A stretch of DNA of 64,000 bases from Bacillota bacterium. Lineage in GTDB: Bacteria; Bacillota; Clostridia; Saccharofermentanales; Saccharofermentanaceae. The translations under genes were made by a program, and so were the position numbers. The stretch spans positions 1 through 64,000 of the forward strand of contig JAEWUD010000027.1 of NCBI GenBank assembly GCA_023397475.1, read 5' to 3'. The notes beneath the pieces were generated by a model, which saw nothing but the letters and a program-made list of their open reading frames with translations, did not search any database and was not told the DNA's origin. Positions 17,682 through 25,936 of this stretch are shown here, in pieces (the stretch's first letter is position 1; every line of letters starts with the position of its first letter).

Positions 17682-17894
17682 TCATTTCACTGGATCATAC
17701 CCGCCCTTGCTGAAGGGGTTGCAACGCAGGATTCTCCAAATCGCCATCAACGTGCCCTTAATGGCACCGTACTTCGTCAAAGCGTCGATCGCATATTCTG
17801 AACAAGTCGGAATATACTTGCACGACGGAGGCAATTGCGGCGAGATGTACTTGCGATAGAATCGAACGAGTCCGATCAACATCTGACGGATCAT
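17682..17894 (-). CDS. yidD: Membrane protein insertion efficiency factor YidD
   Basis: This is a 70-aa amphipathic protein with the family signature FYRKYISPQLPPSCKYIPTCSEYAIDAL and a closing CNPFSKGGYDPV. YidD helps YidC-dependent insertion at the inner membrane. The start overlaps the rnpA stop by 4 bases (ATGA), and yidC follows 88 bp downstream, as in most bacteria. Confidence 0.97.
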   Translation of the reverse strand: MIRQMLIGLVRFYRKYISPQLPPSCKYIPTCSEYAIDALTKYGAIKGTLMAIWRILRCNPFSKGGYDPVK

Positions 17895-18262
17895 TGCTCA
17901 TTCTCCCGTATCAGAATCCCTGCCCTCCGAAAAAGGCTCTGCATCTCCCTTGAGACCTCCGAGAAGGTCGGAAGCGGATCGACATCCTTCATCGTGAGGA
18001 TCAGATCATATCCGGTGGATAGCCGGTGTTCCTGCAGTCGATAACTCTCCCGAAGCAAACGTCTGGCCCGGTTCCTGACGACGGCATTCTTCACCTTGCG
18101 GCTGGCTGCAACACCGATGCGGTTCAAGTCCTGCGGGACAGGGAGACGTCCTCTTCTGAGATTCGGCGAACGACGGAATGCGTGCAGGACGACGGTTCGC
18201 CCCGAAACATACGTCCCGCGCTTGTATACACGCGCGAATTCATAATTGAAACGCAGCGGCAT
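17891..18262 (-). CDS. rnpA: Ribonuclease P protein component
   Basis: RnpA is the protein cofactor of RNase P, which matures tRNA 5' ends. The 123-aa product carries the RNR motif (NAVVRNRARRLLRES), the N-terminal FARVYKRGTYVSG and the GVAASRKV segment. I take the ATG at 18262; it has no strong Shine-Dalgarno. A TTG at 18289 or an internal TTG preceded by GGGGGCCGGA are possible alternatives that would add 5-9 residues. It is separated from rpmH by a terminator-like hairpin, so expression relative to rpmH may be attenuated. Confidence 0.92.
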   Translation of the reverse strand: MPLRFNYEFARVYKRGTYVSGRTVVLHAFRRSPNLRRGRLPVPQDLNRIGVAASRKVKNAVVRNRARRLLRESYRLQEHRLSTGYDLILTMKDVDPLPTFSEVSREMQSLFRRAGILIRENEQ

Positions 18263-18334
18263 GGTCGTCTTCAACAGTCCGGCCCCCAAACCTAAGAATT
18301 ACGGTTATCCGCACATGGGACAGAAAATCACGGC

Positions 18335-18367
18335 GCGGAAAAAAGAAGGACCACAAGGGTGGTCCTT
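18335..18367 (-). terminator. Terminator/attenuator between rpmH and rnpA
   Basis: Read on the minus strand, AAGGACCAC-CCTT-GTGGTCCTT forms a perfect 9-bp stem that begins at the rpmH stop codon and is followed by CTTTTTT. It would stop or reduce transcription between rpmH and rnpA, letting L34 be made in excess over RnpA. Confidence 0.85.
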
Positions 18368-18500
18368 ACGCCGTAAGACTCTTTCTTCCCTTAAGTCTTC
18401 TTCTCTTGAGAACGTCTCTTCCCGTAGCGGTACGCATTCTCTTGCGGAAGCCGTGCTCCTTGGCTCTGTGGCGCTTCTTCGGCTGATATGTCATCTTCAT
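18366..18500 (-). CDS. rpmH: 50S ribosomal protein L34
   Basis: The 44-aa basic protein begins MKMTYQPKKRHRAKEHGFRK, the invariant start of bacterial L34, and has normal length. GGAGG stands 9 bases before the ATG. It has its own strong promoter overlapping the end of the SecA-family gene and a terminator right after its stop. In most bacteria dnaA is the divergent or adjacent neighbour of rpmH; here the neighbour is a SecA-family gene. Confidence 0.97.
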   Translation of the reverse strand: MKMTYQPKKRHRAKEHGFRKRMRTATGRDVLKRRRLKGRKSLTA

Positions 18501-18576
18501 AAGGTAATTCCTCCATCTTAAAGGACTCGTGTCATCGAACATGTCACGCGTCCTGAGTGACATGAATAGCGATAGA

Positions 18577-18606
18577 ATTATACCTGTGTTTTTGCGGTTA
18601 TGTCAA
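18577..18606 (-). promoter_or_regulatory. Sigma-A promoter of rpmH
   Basis: On the minus strand TTGACA (18606-18601), an 18-base spacer and TATAAT (18582-18577): both hexamers are perfect. Predicted start is about 70 bases upstream of the rpmH ATG. The leader contains an inverted repeat ATGTCAC/GTGACAT (18541-18563). The -35 overlaps the stop codon of the upstream SecA-family gene. Confidence 0.85.
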
Positions 18607-20969
18607 CCATCTTCCGTAAACCCTTTCTTTTTCTTATGTCTTTTTTTCAAGAAATCCACCAGAAGATAGATTACGTAGAGTTGAGCCGACACGGGATTCA
18701 TGCTCACCGCAAAGGAGTTGATCTGATTCTGCCACTCTGTCCCGTCGTTGACCATATAGGTTCTCGTCGACGCCGGCCCCCGAATTTGGGCTTCCTCCAG
18801 AGCAAATTTGCCGTCTGCGACACGGATTTCCGAGAAAATCCGCAAAATCGTCTCACAGATACTCTCTTCAAGCTGTCCAAAAGCCTGATCCATCTTCTGC
18901 GCGAAATCCGAAGCAGGATCTCTTCCCAGTCTCGCGATCACTCGGACCTCATCGAGCGCATCATCCGCCGTCACCAGATGGTCCGACCAGCACCGGTTGA
19001 CGGCAAACAGTTCAATCTTACGTTGGGCCTCAGCAAAAGCCTCCGCTCCGACCGCAGCGACAAAATGTTCATACATCTCCGGCTTCGTTTTACGAAGAAC
19101 ATCGATTCGTCTCTCTCCGTTAAGGATCTCGTCTCGTTTCGCGGCTATGATCACCCGTTGCGACTCAATAATGCGGGAGTACTTCGCGAGGGTGATCTTC
19201 GCGTCTACGTTCTGTCCTTCCGCAATTCTCTGGGTATGGGCGATCGCCCGATTCACGGATGGATAATCGATCAATCCATCCGTCGAGGTAGTAAGTATCT
19301 GCGTCGGAAGGCTCTCCGCCAAATGATATCGAACCATAAGTTCATCGGTAAGGCTTACGAAAAAACATGTCTCTCCGGGGTCGCCCTGTCTTCCCGACCT
19401 TCCACGCAATTGGTTGTCAATTCGGCGGCTCTCCTGCCGTCCGGTCCCGATGACGTAGAGACCGCCCAATTGTCTTACTCGATCAGCTTCTCGCGGATCA
19501 TCTCCGCCAAGCCGGATATCCACTCCTCTGCCCGCCATATTGGTCGATATTGTGACGGCCCCCTGCCGCCCCGCCTGTGCGATCACCCTTGCTTCGTCCT
19601 GATCGTTCGCCGCGTTGAGAACGGCAAGATCAGGAATGGATGTGAGCAAACGTCCTGCCAGCAGGGTTGAATCCTCTACCGACATGGTGCCAACCAGAAC
19701 CGGTTGACCCGTCTTGTGCAGCCTTTGGATCTGATCTGCCACCGCGTCGATCTTCTGTTCTTTGGTCGCATAGACCTTATCCGGATGATCTCTGCGGATA
19801 CACGGACGATTCGGCGGAATCACCGTTACTATTTTATCGTAGAATGTGAAAAAGTCTGCCGCGGCGGGAGCGGCCGTTCCCGTCATGCCGCACAGCTGCG
19901 GGTAGAATCCGAGAAAATCGCGAAGAGGTATGCGGTTCATCACGGTGCCGTATTCCCTGGGCGCAAGTCCTTCCTTCTGAAGAACGGCCGCCTGCAGCCC
20001 GTCGGGCCATTCGCGATTCAGAACCGTTCGTCCTGTGAACTCATCAACAAGCAGAACCTTCCCGTCGCGTACCAGATAATCCACGTCGCGGCGGACGAGA
20101 TACTCCGCCTGCAGAACCAGTTGAATCCTCGCGATTGTGCCCGCATGCGTCGCGTCGTAAAGATTCCCGATGGCCAGGGCGCTCTCCATCCGACTGATTC
20201 CTTCCTCGGTGAGAGATATCGAGTTGCCGTATTCATCGACAGAGAAATCCTCTGTGGGCCGAAGTGATCGTACCGCCTCGAAAAGACGTTCATCGAACGA
20301 GATGTGATAGGTGTCATCCCCGGCGAGTACCAACGGAATTCTCGCTTCGTCGATCATAATCGAATCTGCTTCATCTACAATCGCCGTGTGAAACGGTCGT
20401 TGTACCCGTTCTGACGGATCAAAATGAAGAAAGCTGCGAAGGAAATCGAATCCGGCTTCTTTGGCGGTAATATAGGTAATATCCGCAGCATAGGCAACCC
20501 GACGCGCATCCGCGTCGGACGACTCCCGGATAAAAGCGACGTCTCGTTTGAGGAGACGATAGACAGGCCCCATCCACTCGGCGTCTCTCTGTGCCAGATA
20601 ATCGTTGAAAGTCAGGACATGTACACCCTTCCCCGCCAACGATGCATGCGCAGCCGTCAATACCGCCGCAAGTGTCTTTCCCTCTCCGGTAGGCAACTCC
20701 GCAATTCGTCCGTGTGACATCGCGATAGCGGTCAGGATCTGTGAAGGATACATTGTCAAATGGAGTGCTCTCCGGGCCGACTCCATCGCCAAGGCGAAGG
20801 ATTCCGGCAACAGATCGAGTGCCGGTTCGCCGCGCTTAACCCTCTCGCCGCATTGAAGGAAAGCGTCGCCAAGAGCTTCATCCGAGCCGGTGAACGCGGG
20901 AATCCCACGAATTCTCGCAAGAATTCTCTGGTATACCGTTAGATTGTGTTCGACATATCGCTGAAACAT
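18603..20969 (-). CDS. SecA-family translocase ATPase (SecA2-like, short form)
   Basis: SecA-family ATPases drive proteins through SecYEG. The 788-aa sequence has Walker A ELPTGEGKT, the DEAD-type box VDEADSIMIDEARIPL, VDEFTGR, NMAGRGVDIRLGG and QLRGRSGRQGDPG, so both nucleotide-binding folds and the helical scaffold are present. The normal C-terminal zinc-binding tail (CxCGSGxxxK) is absent; instead the protein ends in a hydrophobic/amphipathic stretch (SAQLYVIYLLVDFLKKR) and a polylysine tail. Length and missing tail fit accessory SecA2 proteins better than housekeeping SecA. It lies between ispE and rpmH, about where dnaA often is. Whether the genome has another SecA cannot be seen here. 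Confidence 0.85.
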   Translation of the reverse strand: MFQRYVEHNLTVYQRILARIRGIPAFTGSDEALGDAFLQCGERVKRGEPALDLLPESFALAMESARRALHLTMYPSQILTAIAMSHGRIAELPTGEGKTLAAVLTAAHASLAGKGVHVLTFNDYLAQRDAEWMGPVYRLLKRDVAFIRESSDADARRVAYAADITYITAKEAGFDFLRSFLHFDPSERVQRPFHTAIVDEADSIMIDEARIPLVLAGDDTYHISFDERLFEAVRSLRPTEDFSVDEYGNSISLTEEGISRMESALAIGNLYDATHAGTIARIQLVLQAEYLVRRDVDYLVRDGKVLLVDEFTGRTVLNREWPDGLQAAVLQKEGLAPREYGTVMNRIPLRDFLGFYPQLCGMTGTAAPAAADFFTFYDKIVTVIPPNRPCIRRDHPDKVYATKEQKIDAVADQIQRLHKTGQPVLVGTMSVEDSTLLAGRLLTSIPDLAVLNAANDQDEARVIAQAGRQGAVTISTNMAGRGVDIRLGGDDPREADRVRQLGGLYVIGTGRQESRRIDNQLRGRSGRQGDPGETCFFVSLTDELMVRYHLAESLPTQILTTSTDGLIDYPSVNRAIAHTQRIAEGQNVDAKITLAKYSRIIESQRVIIAAKRDEILNGERRIDVLRKTKPEMYEHFVAAVGAEAFAEAQRKIELFAVNRCWSDHLVTADDALDEVRVIARLGRDPASDFAQKMDQAFGQLEESICETILRIFSEIRVADGKFALEEAQIRGPASTRTYMVNDGTEWQNQINSFAVSMNPVSAQLYVIYLLVDFLKKRHKKKKGFTEDG

Positions 20970-21066
20970 TTATGTGTCTCCGTTTCTGGCCTTCGAAAAT
21001 CCCCCGATAAAATTCCGACGGGACGCAGCGTCTGATGCGGAACGCGCCTCGCAAGGATCCGTCGGT

Positions 21067-21999
21067 TTATGCGATTTCGCAGGTTGTTGCCGGATAAATC
21101 GCGATCGAAGATTCCAGTTCAGCTCGCAGCTTTGCTTCTGCGCGATTCCGCATCTCGTCCGAAGCGAAAACTCCGAATATCGTACTGCCGGACCCGCTCA
21201 TGCGTGCGGCGATCGCACCGTTCTCCCGAAGCTTCGACAACAAGACATCCATCTCGGCGTATTTGTTCCCGACAACCCGTTCAAAGGAGTTCATAAGAAG
21301 CGGCGCTGCGGCAGCAATTCTCTCCGCAGGCCCCGAACTCGTCTCGCTAAACAGAATTTGCAGCAGACTTTCCTCGGCTCTTTGTTCCTGTGAGCTATCG
21401 ATCACGAGACGGTCGATTTCCGAGAACGCCCAAGGTGTCGATACGCCGAAGGGCGGCTTGATGAGAAGAAGAGGCACTCCGGCAAGAGATTTTTGCGGGT
21501 ACAATTCGTCCCCGATCCCGCGACAGAGTTGTGTCCCTCCCTGCAGACAGAAAGGTACATCGGCCCCGATACCCGCGGCCACCTTGTGTAAATGATCTTT
21601 GTCGATACAATCGGGGAAAAAACCGGAAAGCACGCGAAGGACTGCCGCCGCATCAGCGCTCCCTCCTCCCATGCCGGCTTGCGAGGGGATTCTTTTCGCG
21701 ATGTGAATACTGATGCCGATGTTCGGCATGCCAAGGCAATCCAAAAATATCCTTGCCGCCTTATATGCCGTGTTGCGTTGATCGGTCGGAATGCCTGCCA
21801 CGTCGCAGGTAAGAGATATGCCCGGTCGTATTCCATCCTCGGATGCCTTATCGGAACACAGAATCACAAGATCATCCGAGAGAGAGACCGTCTGCATGAC
21901 CGAAGAGAGAAGATGGTAACCGTCCTCTCTTCGACCGGTAATACGCAAAAACAAGTTGATCTTAGCAAAAGCTCTCTCGTTTGCCTGATAGACGGCCAT
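21067..21999 (-). CDS. ispE: 4-diphosphocytidyl-2-C-methyl-D-erythritol kinase
   Basis: IspE phosphorylates CDP-methylerythritol in the non-mevalonate isoprenoid pathway. The 310-aa GHMP kinase has AFAKINLFLRITGRREDGYH at the start, the ATP-binding loop IPSQAGMGGGSADAAAVLR, and a C-terminal ARMSGSGSTIFGVF. The ATG at 21999 is supported by GGAGG seven bases upstream; a longer frame reaching 22062 would cross the veg terminator. It follows veg, the common Firmicute arrangement, and precedes the SecA-family gene by about 100 bp. Confidence 0.95.
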   Translation of the reverse strand: MAVYQANERAFAKINLFLRITGRREDGYHLLSSVMQTVSLSDDLVILCSDKASEDGIRPGISLTCDVAGIPTDQRNTAYKAARIFLDCLGMPNIGISIHIAKRIPSQAGMGGGSADAAAVLRVLSGFFPDCIDKDHLHKVAAGIGADVPFCLQGGTQLCRGIGDELYPQKSLAGVPLLLIKPPFGVSTPWAFSEIDRLVIDSSQEQRAEESLLQILFSETSSGPAERIAAAAPLLMNSFERVVGNKYAEMDVLLSKLRENGAIAARMSGSGSTIFGVFASDEMRNRAEAKLRAELESSIAIYPATTCEIA

Positions 22000-22016
22000 G
22001 TTCTGTTCCTCCCTTG

Positions 22017-22053
22017 AAAAAACCACCCGCGCCCTTGACGCGCGCGAGTGGTT
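22017..22053 (-). terminator. Terminator after veg
   Basis: On the minus strand AACCACTCGCGCGCG pairs with CGCGGGTGGTT and is followed by a run of six Ts, just before the ispE ribosome binding site. It would limit read-through from the strong veg promoter into ispE. Confidence 0.8.
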
Positions 22054-22092
22054 AGAATTCATTCATTCCGGGCAGTGCAAACAGCGCCGTCC

Positions 22093-22359
22093 TCAGCCAA
22101 CAATCGCAGCGACAGGAACCGCCGCAATCTCGACGACCTTCGTCAGGACATCAACGTAACTATAGGATATAACCTCGCTCACGCCGTCCACGTTGCGTCG
22201 ATTGCAACGAATGGTGAAAACATTCGGATAGCAATGATCCAGAACGCCCTCATGAACGATAATACGCTTGCGGCCGCCGTTGGACGTGAGCCGGATTCTT
22301 CTGCCGACAAACGTCTCTAAATCATGCTTACATGCTTCAAGATCTGTCTTAACAATCAT
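22093..22359 (-). CDS. veg: Veg protein
   Basis: This 88-aa conserved Firmicute protein has the core IVKTDLEACKHDLETFVGRR and RLTSNGGRKRIIVHEGVL. Veg stimulates biofilm gene expression in B. subtilis; its biochemical role is not settled. The ATG at 22359 has GGAGGT seven bases upstream. It is preceded by a consensus promoter about 190 bases away, matching the known strength of veg promoters, and followed by a terminator and ispE. Confidence 0.94.
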   Translation of the reverse strand: MIVKTDLEACKHDLETFVGRRIRLTSNGGRKRIIVHEGVLDHCYPNVFTIRCNRRNVDGVSEVISYSYVDVLTKVVEIAAVPVAAIVG

Positions 22360-22554
22360 GTTCCGTACCTCCGTAAATTTCCGGTTCTCTATATCCGATA
22401 TGAACAAATCAGGTATAGAAGCCTTGCTGTAACCCCATCTATGTCAGACAAATCCGTCGAAAATCGTTGCTACTTGCCGGACTCCCACGCTTGCCCTATA
22501 CTGAGTTACAAAAGTACCCAGAACACCAGCAAATGCGGCGGCTACTGTTACAGA

Positions 22555-22583
22555 ATTATATCAGGTATAATAAGAATTGTCAA
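22555..22583 (-). promoter_or_regulatory. Consensus sigma-A promoter of veg
   Basis: On the minus strand TTGACA (22583-22578), exactly 17 bases, then TATAAT (22560-22555): a perfect consensus in hexamers and spacing. Predicted transcription start is near 22548, giving a leader of about 190 nt before the veg ATG. Confidence 0.9.
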
Positions 22584-22672
22584 CGAAAAGCACTAGTTGT
22601 TGTGGTTATTATGCCGATAAAACGCCAAATATTGTGGTTTTTTTGCGGCAATTCTGACAAGCCGACGAAGTG

Positions 22673-22678
22673 TATAAT
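22673..22678 (+). promoter_or_regulatory. Putative -10 element for fhs
   Basis: TATAAT lies 56 bases before the fhs start codon. The hexamer 17 bases upstream (AATTCT) is a poor -35. Confidence 0.4.
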
Positions 22679-22733
22679 TATTACGTTCCGGTCACAGCGC
22701 AGGGCCCGAACGGATCGTCAAGGGAGGATCTAT

Positions 22734-24407
22734 ATGTTATCTGACATTGAAATCGCACAAGATGCAGAACTTCTGCCGATCCGGGACATCGCTTCCAAGC
22801 TCGGGCTTCCCGAGGAATCGATCGAGACCTATGGTCGCTACAAGGCAAAGCTTCCCCTCTCGATTCTTGCCGATCGCAAGGACCAGCCGGACGGCCGTCT
22901 CGTTCTCGTCACCGCCATGAATCCGACACCTGCCGGCGAAGGTAAGACCACGGTCAGCATCGGTCTGGGACAAGCGCTTTCCGCGCTCGGACACAAGACC
23001 ATTCTCGCTCTGCGCGAACCCTCTCTGGGTCCGGTTTTCGGTGTCAAAGGCGGCGCGGCGGGCGGCGGTTACTCGCAAGTCCTGCCGATGGATGATATCA
23101 ACCTGCATTTCACGGGAGATCTCCATGCGATTACTTCGGCAAACAATCTTCTGGCCGCAATGATCGACAACCACTTGTTCCAAGGCAACCTTTTGCGTAT
23201 TGATCTAAATCGAATTCTCTGGAAACGTTGCCTTGATATGAACGACCGCGCTCTGCGAAGAATTCACGTCGGAGTCGGGGGCGGAACGAACGGAGTCGAG
23301 CGGGAAGAATCTTTCAACATCACGGCGGCTTCGGAGGTCATGGCAATCCTGTGCCTCGCGACGGACATCGAGGATCTGAAGATCCGGCTGGCGCGCATTG
23401 CGATTGCGTATGACGAGGACGGAAATCTTGTAACCGCCGGGCAGCTCGGAGCACAGGGTGCGATGGCCGTACTGCTTAAGGATGCCATCTTGCCGAATCT
23501 TGTACAGACGGTCGAGCACACGCCGGTCGTTGTTCACGGAGGCCCTTTTGCCAATATATCCCACGGATGTAACAGCGTAATCGCGACAAGAACAGCCCTC
23601 AAGCTCGGCGATATCGTAGTGACCGAGGCGGGTTTCGGAGCGGATCTCGGCGCGGAGAAGTTTCTTGACATCAAGTGTCGAGCCGCGGGAATCTGGCCGG
23701 ATGCCGTCGTTCTTGTCGCTACAATCCGTTCCCTCAAATACAATGCCGGCATCGCGAAAAGCGACTTGTCGCGTCCGGATCCCGAAGCGGTTCGCATGGG
23801 ATTCCAGAATCTTGAGAAGCACATCGAGAATATGGCTCAGTTCGGCATTCCGTGTGTCGTGGCCACCAATCGCTTCCTGTCGGATACACCGGAGGAAATC
23901 GCCGTGCTGCATGAACTTTGCACGGTCAACGGAGTGCGTTTTGCCCCGGCAGAAGTCTTCACGCGAGGCGGCGAGGGTGGCAAAGAGCTTGCCGAAGCTG
24001 TTCTCGCGGCGATGGCGGGAACCGCCGGAAAGAAGCCGAATTACATGTACGATCTGGAGGATTCGATCGAGACCAAGATCCGCAAACTGGCGACGAAGGT
24101 CTACGGTGCCGGAGAAGTAAATATCCTCCCGGAGGCCGCCGAAAAGATCCGGTCGTTTACGGAACTCGGCTTCGGCCAGCTTCCCGTCTGTGTTGCCAAG
24201 ACACAATACTCACTTTCTGACAATCAGCAGATGCTCGGACGCCCCCGCGATTTTGTCCTGACAGTACGCGAGCTTCGACTGTCCGCGGGCGCCGGTTATC
24301 TTGTCGCTCTGACCGGTACGATCATGACGATGCCCGGACTTCCCAAGAAACCGGCGGCCGAGTTGATCGACATCGACGTCAACGGTGTGATTGACGGCCT
24401 CTTTTGA
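22734..24407 (+). CDS. fhs: Formate-tetrahydrofolate ligase
   Basis: Fhs makes 10-formyltetrahydrofolate from formate, tetrahydrofolate and ATP, feeding one-carbon units to purines and, in acetogens, the methyl branch of the Wood-Ljungdahl pathway. The 557-aa product has standard length and the nucleotide loop NPTPAGEGKTTVSIGLGQAL, then LREPSLGPVFGVKGGAAGGGY and HGGPFANISHGCNS. The ATG at 22734 follows GGGAGG; the open frame upstream of it has no start signals. No other Wood-Ljungdahl genes are in the window, so a one-carbon salvage role is enough to explain it. Confidence 0.97.
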   Translation: MLSDIEIAQDAELLPIRDIASKLGLPEESIETYGRYKAKLPLSILADRKDQPDGRLVLVTAMNPTPAGEGKTTVSIGLGQALSALGHKTILALREPSLGPVFGVKGGAAGGGYSQVLPMDDINLHFTGDLHAITSANNLLAAMIDNHLFQGNLLRIDLNRILWKRCLDMNDRALRRIHVGVGGGTNGVEREESFNITAASEVMAILCLATDIEDLKIRLARIAIAYDEDGNLVTAGQLGAQGAMAVLLKDAILPNLVQTVEHTPVVVHGGPFANISHGCNSVIATRTALKLGDIVVTEAGFGADLGAEKFLDIKCRAAGIWPDAVVLVATIRSLKYNAGIAKSDLSRPDPEAVRMGFQNLEKHIENMAQFGIPCVVATNRFLSDTPEEIAVLHELCTVNGVRFAPAEVFTRGGEGGKELAEAVLAAMAGTAGKKPNYMYDLEDSIETKIRKLATKVYGAGEVNILPEAAEKIRSFTELGFGQLPVCVAKTQYSLSDNQQMLGRPRDFVLTVRELRLSAGAGYLVALTGTIMTMPGLPKKPAAELIDIDVNGVIDGLF

Positions 24408-24434
24408 GCCGTCGATGAGAGGTGACATACATCC

Positions 24435-25685
24435 ATGAAGAACCCTGTAACATTCTCGGTATACGAAGCGCGCTCGGTCCAGAAGAAGCGTCAGATCCGA
24501 CAGATAATCTTGCTTTGCGGCGTAGTACTTGTACTTCTCGGAGGAATTTTCTTTCTCTACGTTCTGATGCAGAAAGACAAGATTGACAAGGCCTTCCCTA
24601 CCGGGGTGACCGCTGCTGCGACATCCGGAACTTCTTTGCCCGGTACGGATCCGAGTCCTACGCCGACACTGGCCGTCATAGCGGAAACCGACGGAACTTC
24701 CGAAACCATAGCGGCCACGGAGACGACAGGGGAAAGTACGTCAGAAGAGACAACGCAGCCCCCCGATGCTACCGGCGAGAGCTCGGATTCCTCAACTGAG
24801 ACGACCGTCGCCCCGATTGCCGTGCCTGCGATTGAGTTTCTCATACCCGAGAACGATGCGCTCCAAACCGTGTCTCACAAGGTGCGAGACGCGGCCTTCC
24901 ACAAGCTCCAACAGAAAATTCAGGAATATATCGACGAGCAGAGAGACGCGCGCATCGGTTTCTATTATTTGAATCTTCAAGGGGGCGAAGCATTCGGGTA
25001 TAACGATATGGAGCCGTTTGTTCCGGCCGGAGCATTCTCGATTCCGATTAATCTTTGCCTGTACGAGACCTATACCCAGGGTTCTGCTTTGCCCACGGAA
25101 ATAATGACCTATACGTCCGCCGACAATGCTCCGGGCGACAGCACAATTCCCTCGGTGAAGTCGTACGACTTGCGAACACTCAGTTATCTTTCGATGGTCG
25201 AGAAAGATAACACGGCGATTCAGATGCTTCTCCGGCGTCTGGGTGGCATTGATCTTATTAACAGCCGCTTGCAGACGATCAGTAACATTATCGATTATCG
25301 AACCGCGGTAACCTACGCGGATTATAAGGGACAGATGTTCTCGGGACGCAATCGTTCGAGCGCGCAGGATATGGCCAAGTATATGGAAGCATTCTATCTG
25401 GCCTATATGACGGATTCGGTTGCTTATCAGCCGATGTTCAACGACTTGTGCCTCTCTCCGGATCAATGGGGAGTCGGCTCGAGTTTTCCGTCGGATGTCC
25501 TTGTCTGCCACCGTACCGGCTCGGACGCAGGTCTCGGATGCGAGACAGATGTTGCCCTTGTTTTCGCGCAAGAGCCATTCATTCTCTCTGTCAGTGCAGA
25601 GTGCGCGGATCAGGATCGCGCCCGCGAGATTCAGAGCGAGCTCGGCAGTATGGTATATGAATATCTCCTGTCCTGTTATTCATAA
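24435..25685 (+). CDS. Membrane-anchored beta-lactamase-fold protein with degenerate active site
   Basis: The 416-aa protein has a basic N-terminus, one transmembrane helix (about residues 23-45), a Thr/Ser/Glu/Pro-rich linker to about 135 and an extracellular domain resembling class A beta-lactamases. Motif positions can be matched but are altered: PAGAFSIPINL stands where S-x-x-K is expected (Ile instead of Lys), EKDNTA stands for the SDN motif (no Ser), and HRTGSD for KTG (Arg for Lys). It may therefore be a binding protein rather than a hydrolase. It starts 27 bp after fhs and may be co-transcribed. Its linker resembles those of the dacF product and the propeller protein. Confidence 0.75.
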   Translation: MKNPVTFSVYEARSVQKKRQIRQIILLCGVVLVLLGGIFFLYVLMQKDKIDKAFPTGVTAAATSGTSLPGTDPSPTPTLAVIAETDGTSETIAATETTGESTSEETTQPPDATGESSDSSTETTVAPIAVPAIEFLIPENDALQTVSHKVRDAAFHKLQQKIQEYIDEQRDARIGFYYLNLQGGEAFGYNDMEPFVPAGAFSIPINLCLYETYTQGSALPTEIMTYTSADNAPGDSTIPSVKSYDLRTLSYLSMVEKDNTAIQMLLRRLGGIDLINSRLQTISNIIDYRTAVTYADYKGQMFSGRNRSSAQDMAKYMEAFYLAYMTDSVAYQPMFNDLCLSPDQWGVGSSFPSDVLVCHRTGSDAGLGCETDVALVFAQEPFILSVSAECADQDRAREIQSELGSMVYEYLLSCYS

Positions 25686-25690
25686 CAGCT

Positions 25691-25719
25691 TTGCGTTCTA
25701 ATTTCCGGTGTGATATACT
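25691..25719 (+). promoter_or_regulatory. Promoter of the SRP RNA gene
   Basis: TTGCGT (25691-25696), 17 bases, TATACT (25714-25719). Predicted start near 25726, about a dozen bases before the base-paired 5' end of the SRP RNA. Confidence 0.7.
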
Positions 25720-25738
25720 AACGAAGCATTTTATACAT

Positions 25739-25873
25739 CCCGTCTGGTCTGCAGTCGGCGGCGGGTCCCGTGCGATGTGACCCGTGAACCCTGTCAGGTC
25801 CGGAAGGAAGCAGCAGTAAGCGGATTCTCACAGGTGCCGCGGGGGTGCCTGTCCCGGCTGCAGTCCAGACGGG
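25739..25873 (+). ncRNA. ffs: Signal recognition particle RNA
   Basis: The universally conserved domain IV hairpin is present (CAGGTCCGGAAGGAAGCAGC, with the GGAA tetraloop and asymmetric internal loop). The ends pair over about 20 bases: CCCGTCTGGTCTGCAG at the 5' end with CTGCAGTCCAGACGGG at the 3' end. A T-rich stretch (TTGTTTCTT) follows. It binds Ffh for co-translational targeting. Position upstream of dnaX-ebfC-recR is the usual Firmicute order. The mature ends are estimated from the terminal helix. Confidence 0.95.
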
Positions 25874-25936
25874 TTGTTTCTTATTGTGAGCCTCTCTCTT
25901 CGGAGGAGGCTTATTTTCGAAGGAGGCCGGTTTCTG

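Larger units (their letters stand above)
22360..22733. other. Divergent veg-fhs intergenic region
   Basis: These 374 bases carry a perfect leftward promoter for veg (22555-22583), its leader of about 190 nt, and a rightward -10 candidate for fhs. The leader shows no riboswitch consensus that I recognise and no open frame with a ribosome binding site. Confidence 0.6.

Noticed and set aside
18300..18320. DnaA-box-like TTATCCGCACA near rnpA
   Set aside because: It does not match TTATCCACA closely enough and stands alone; an origin would show a cluster.
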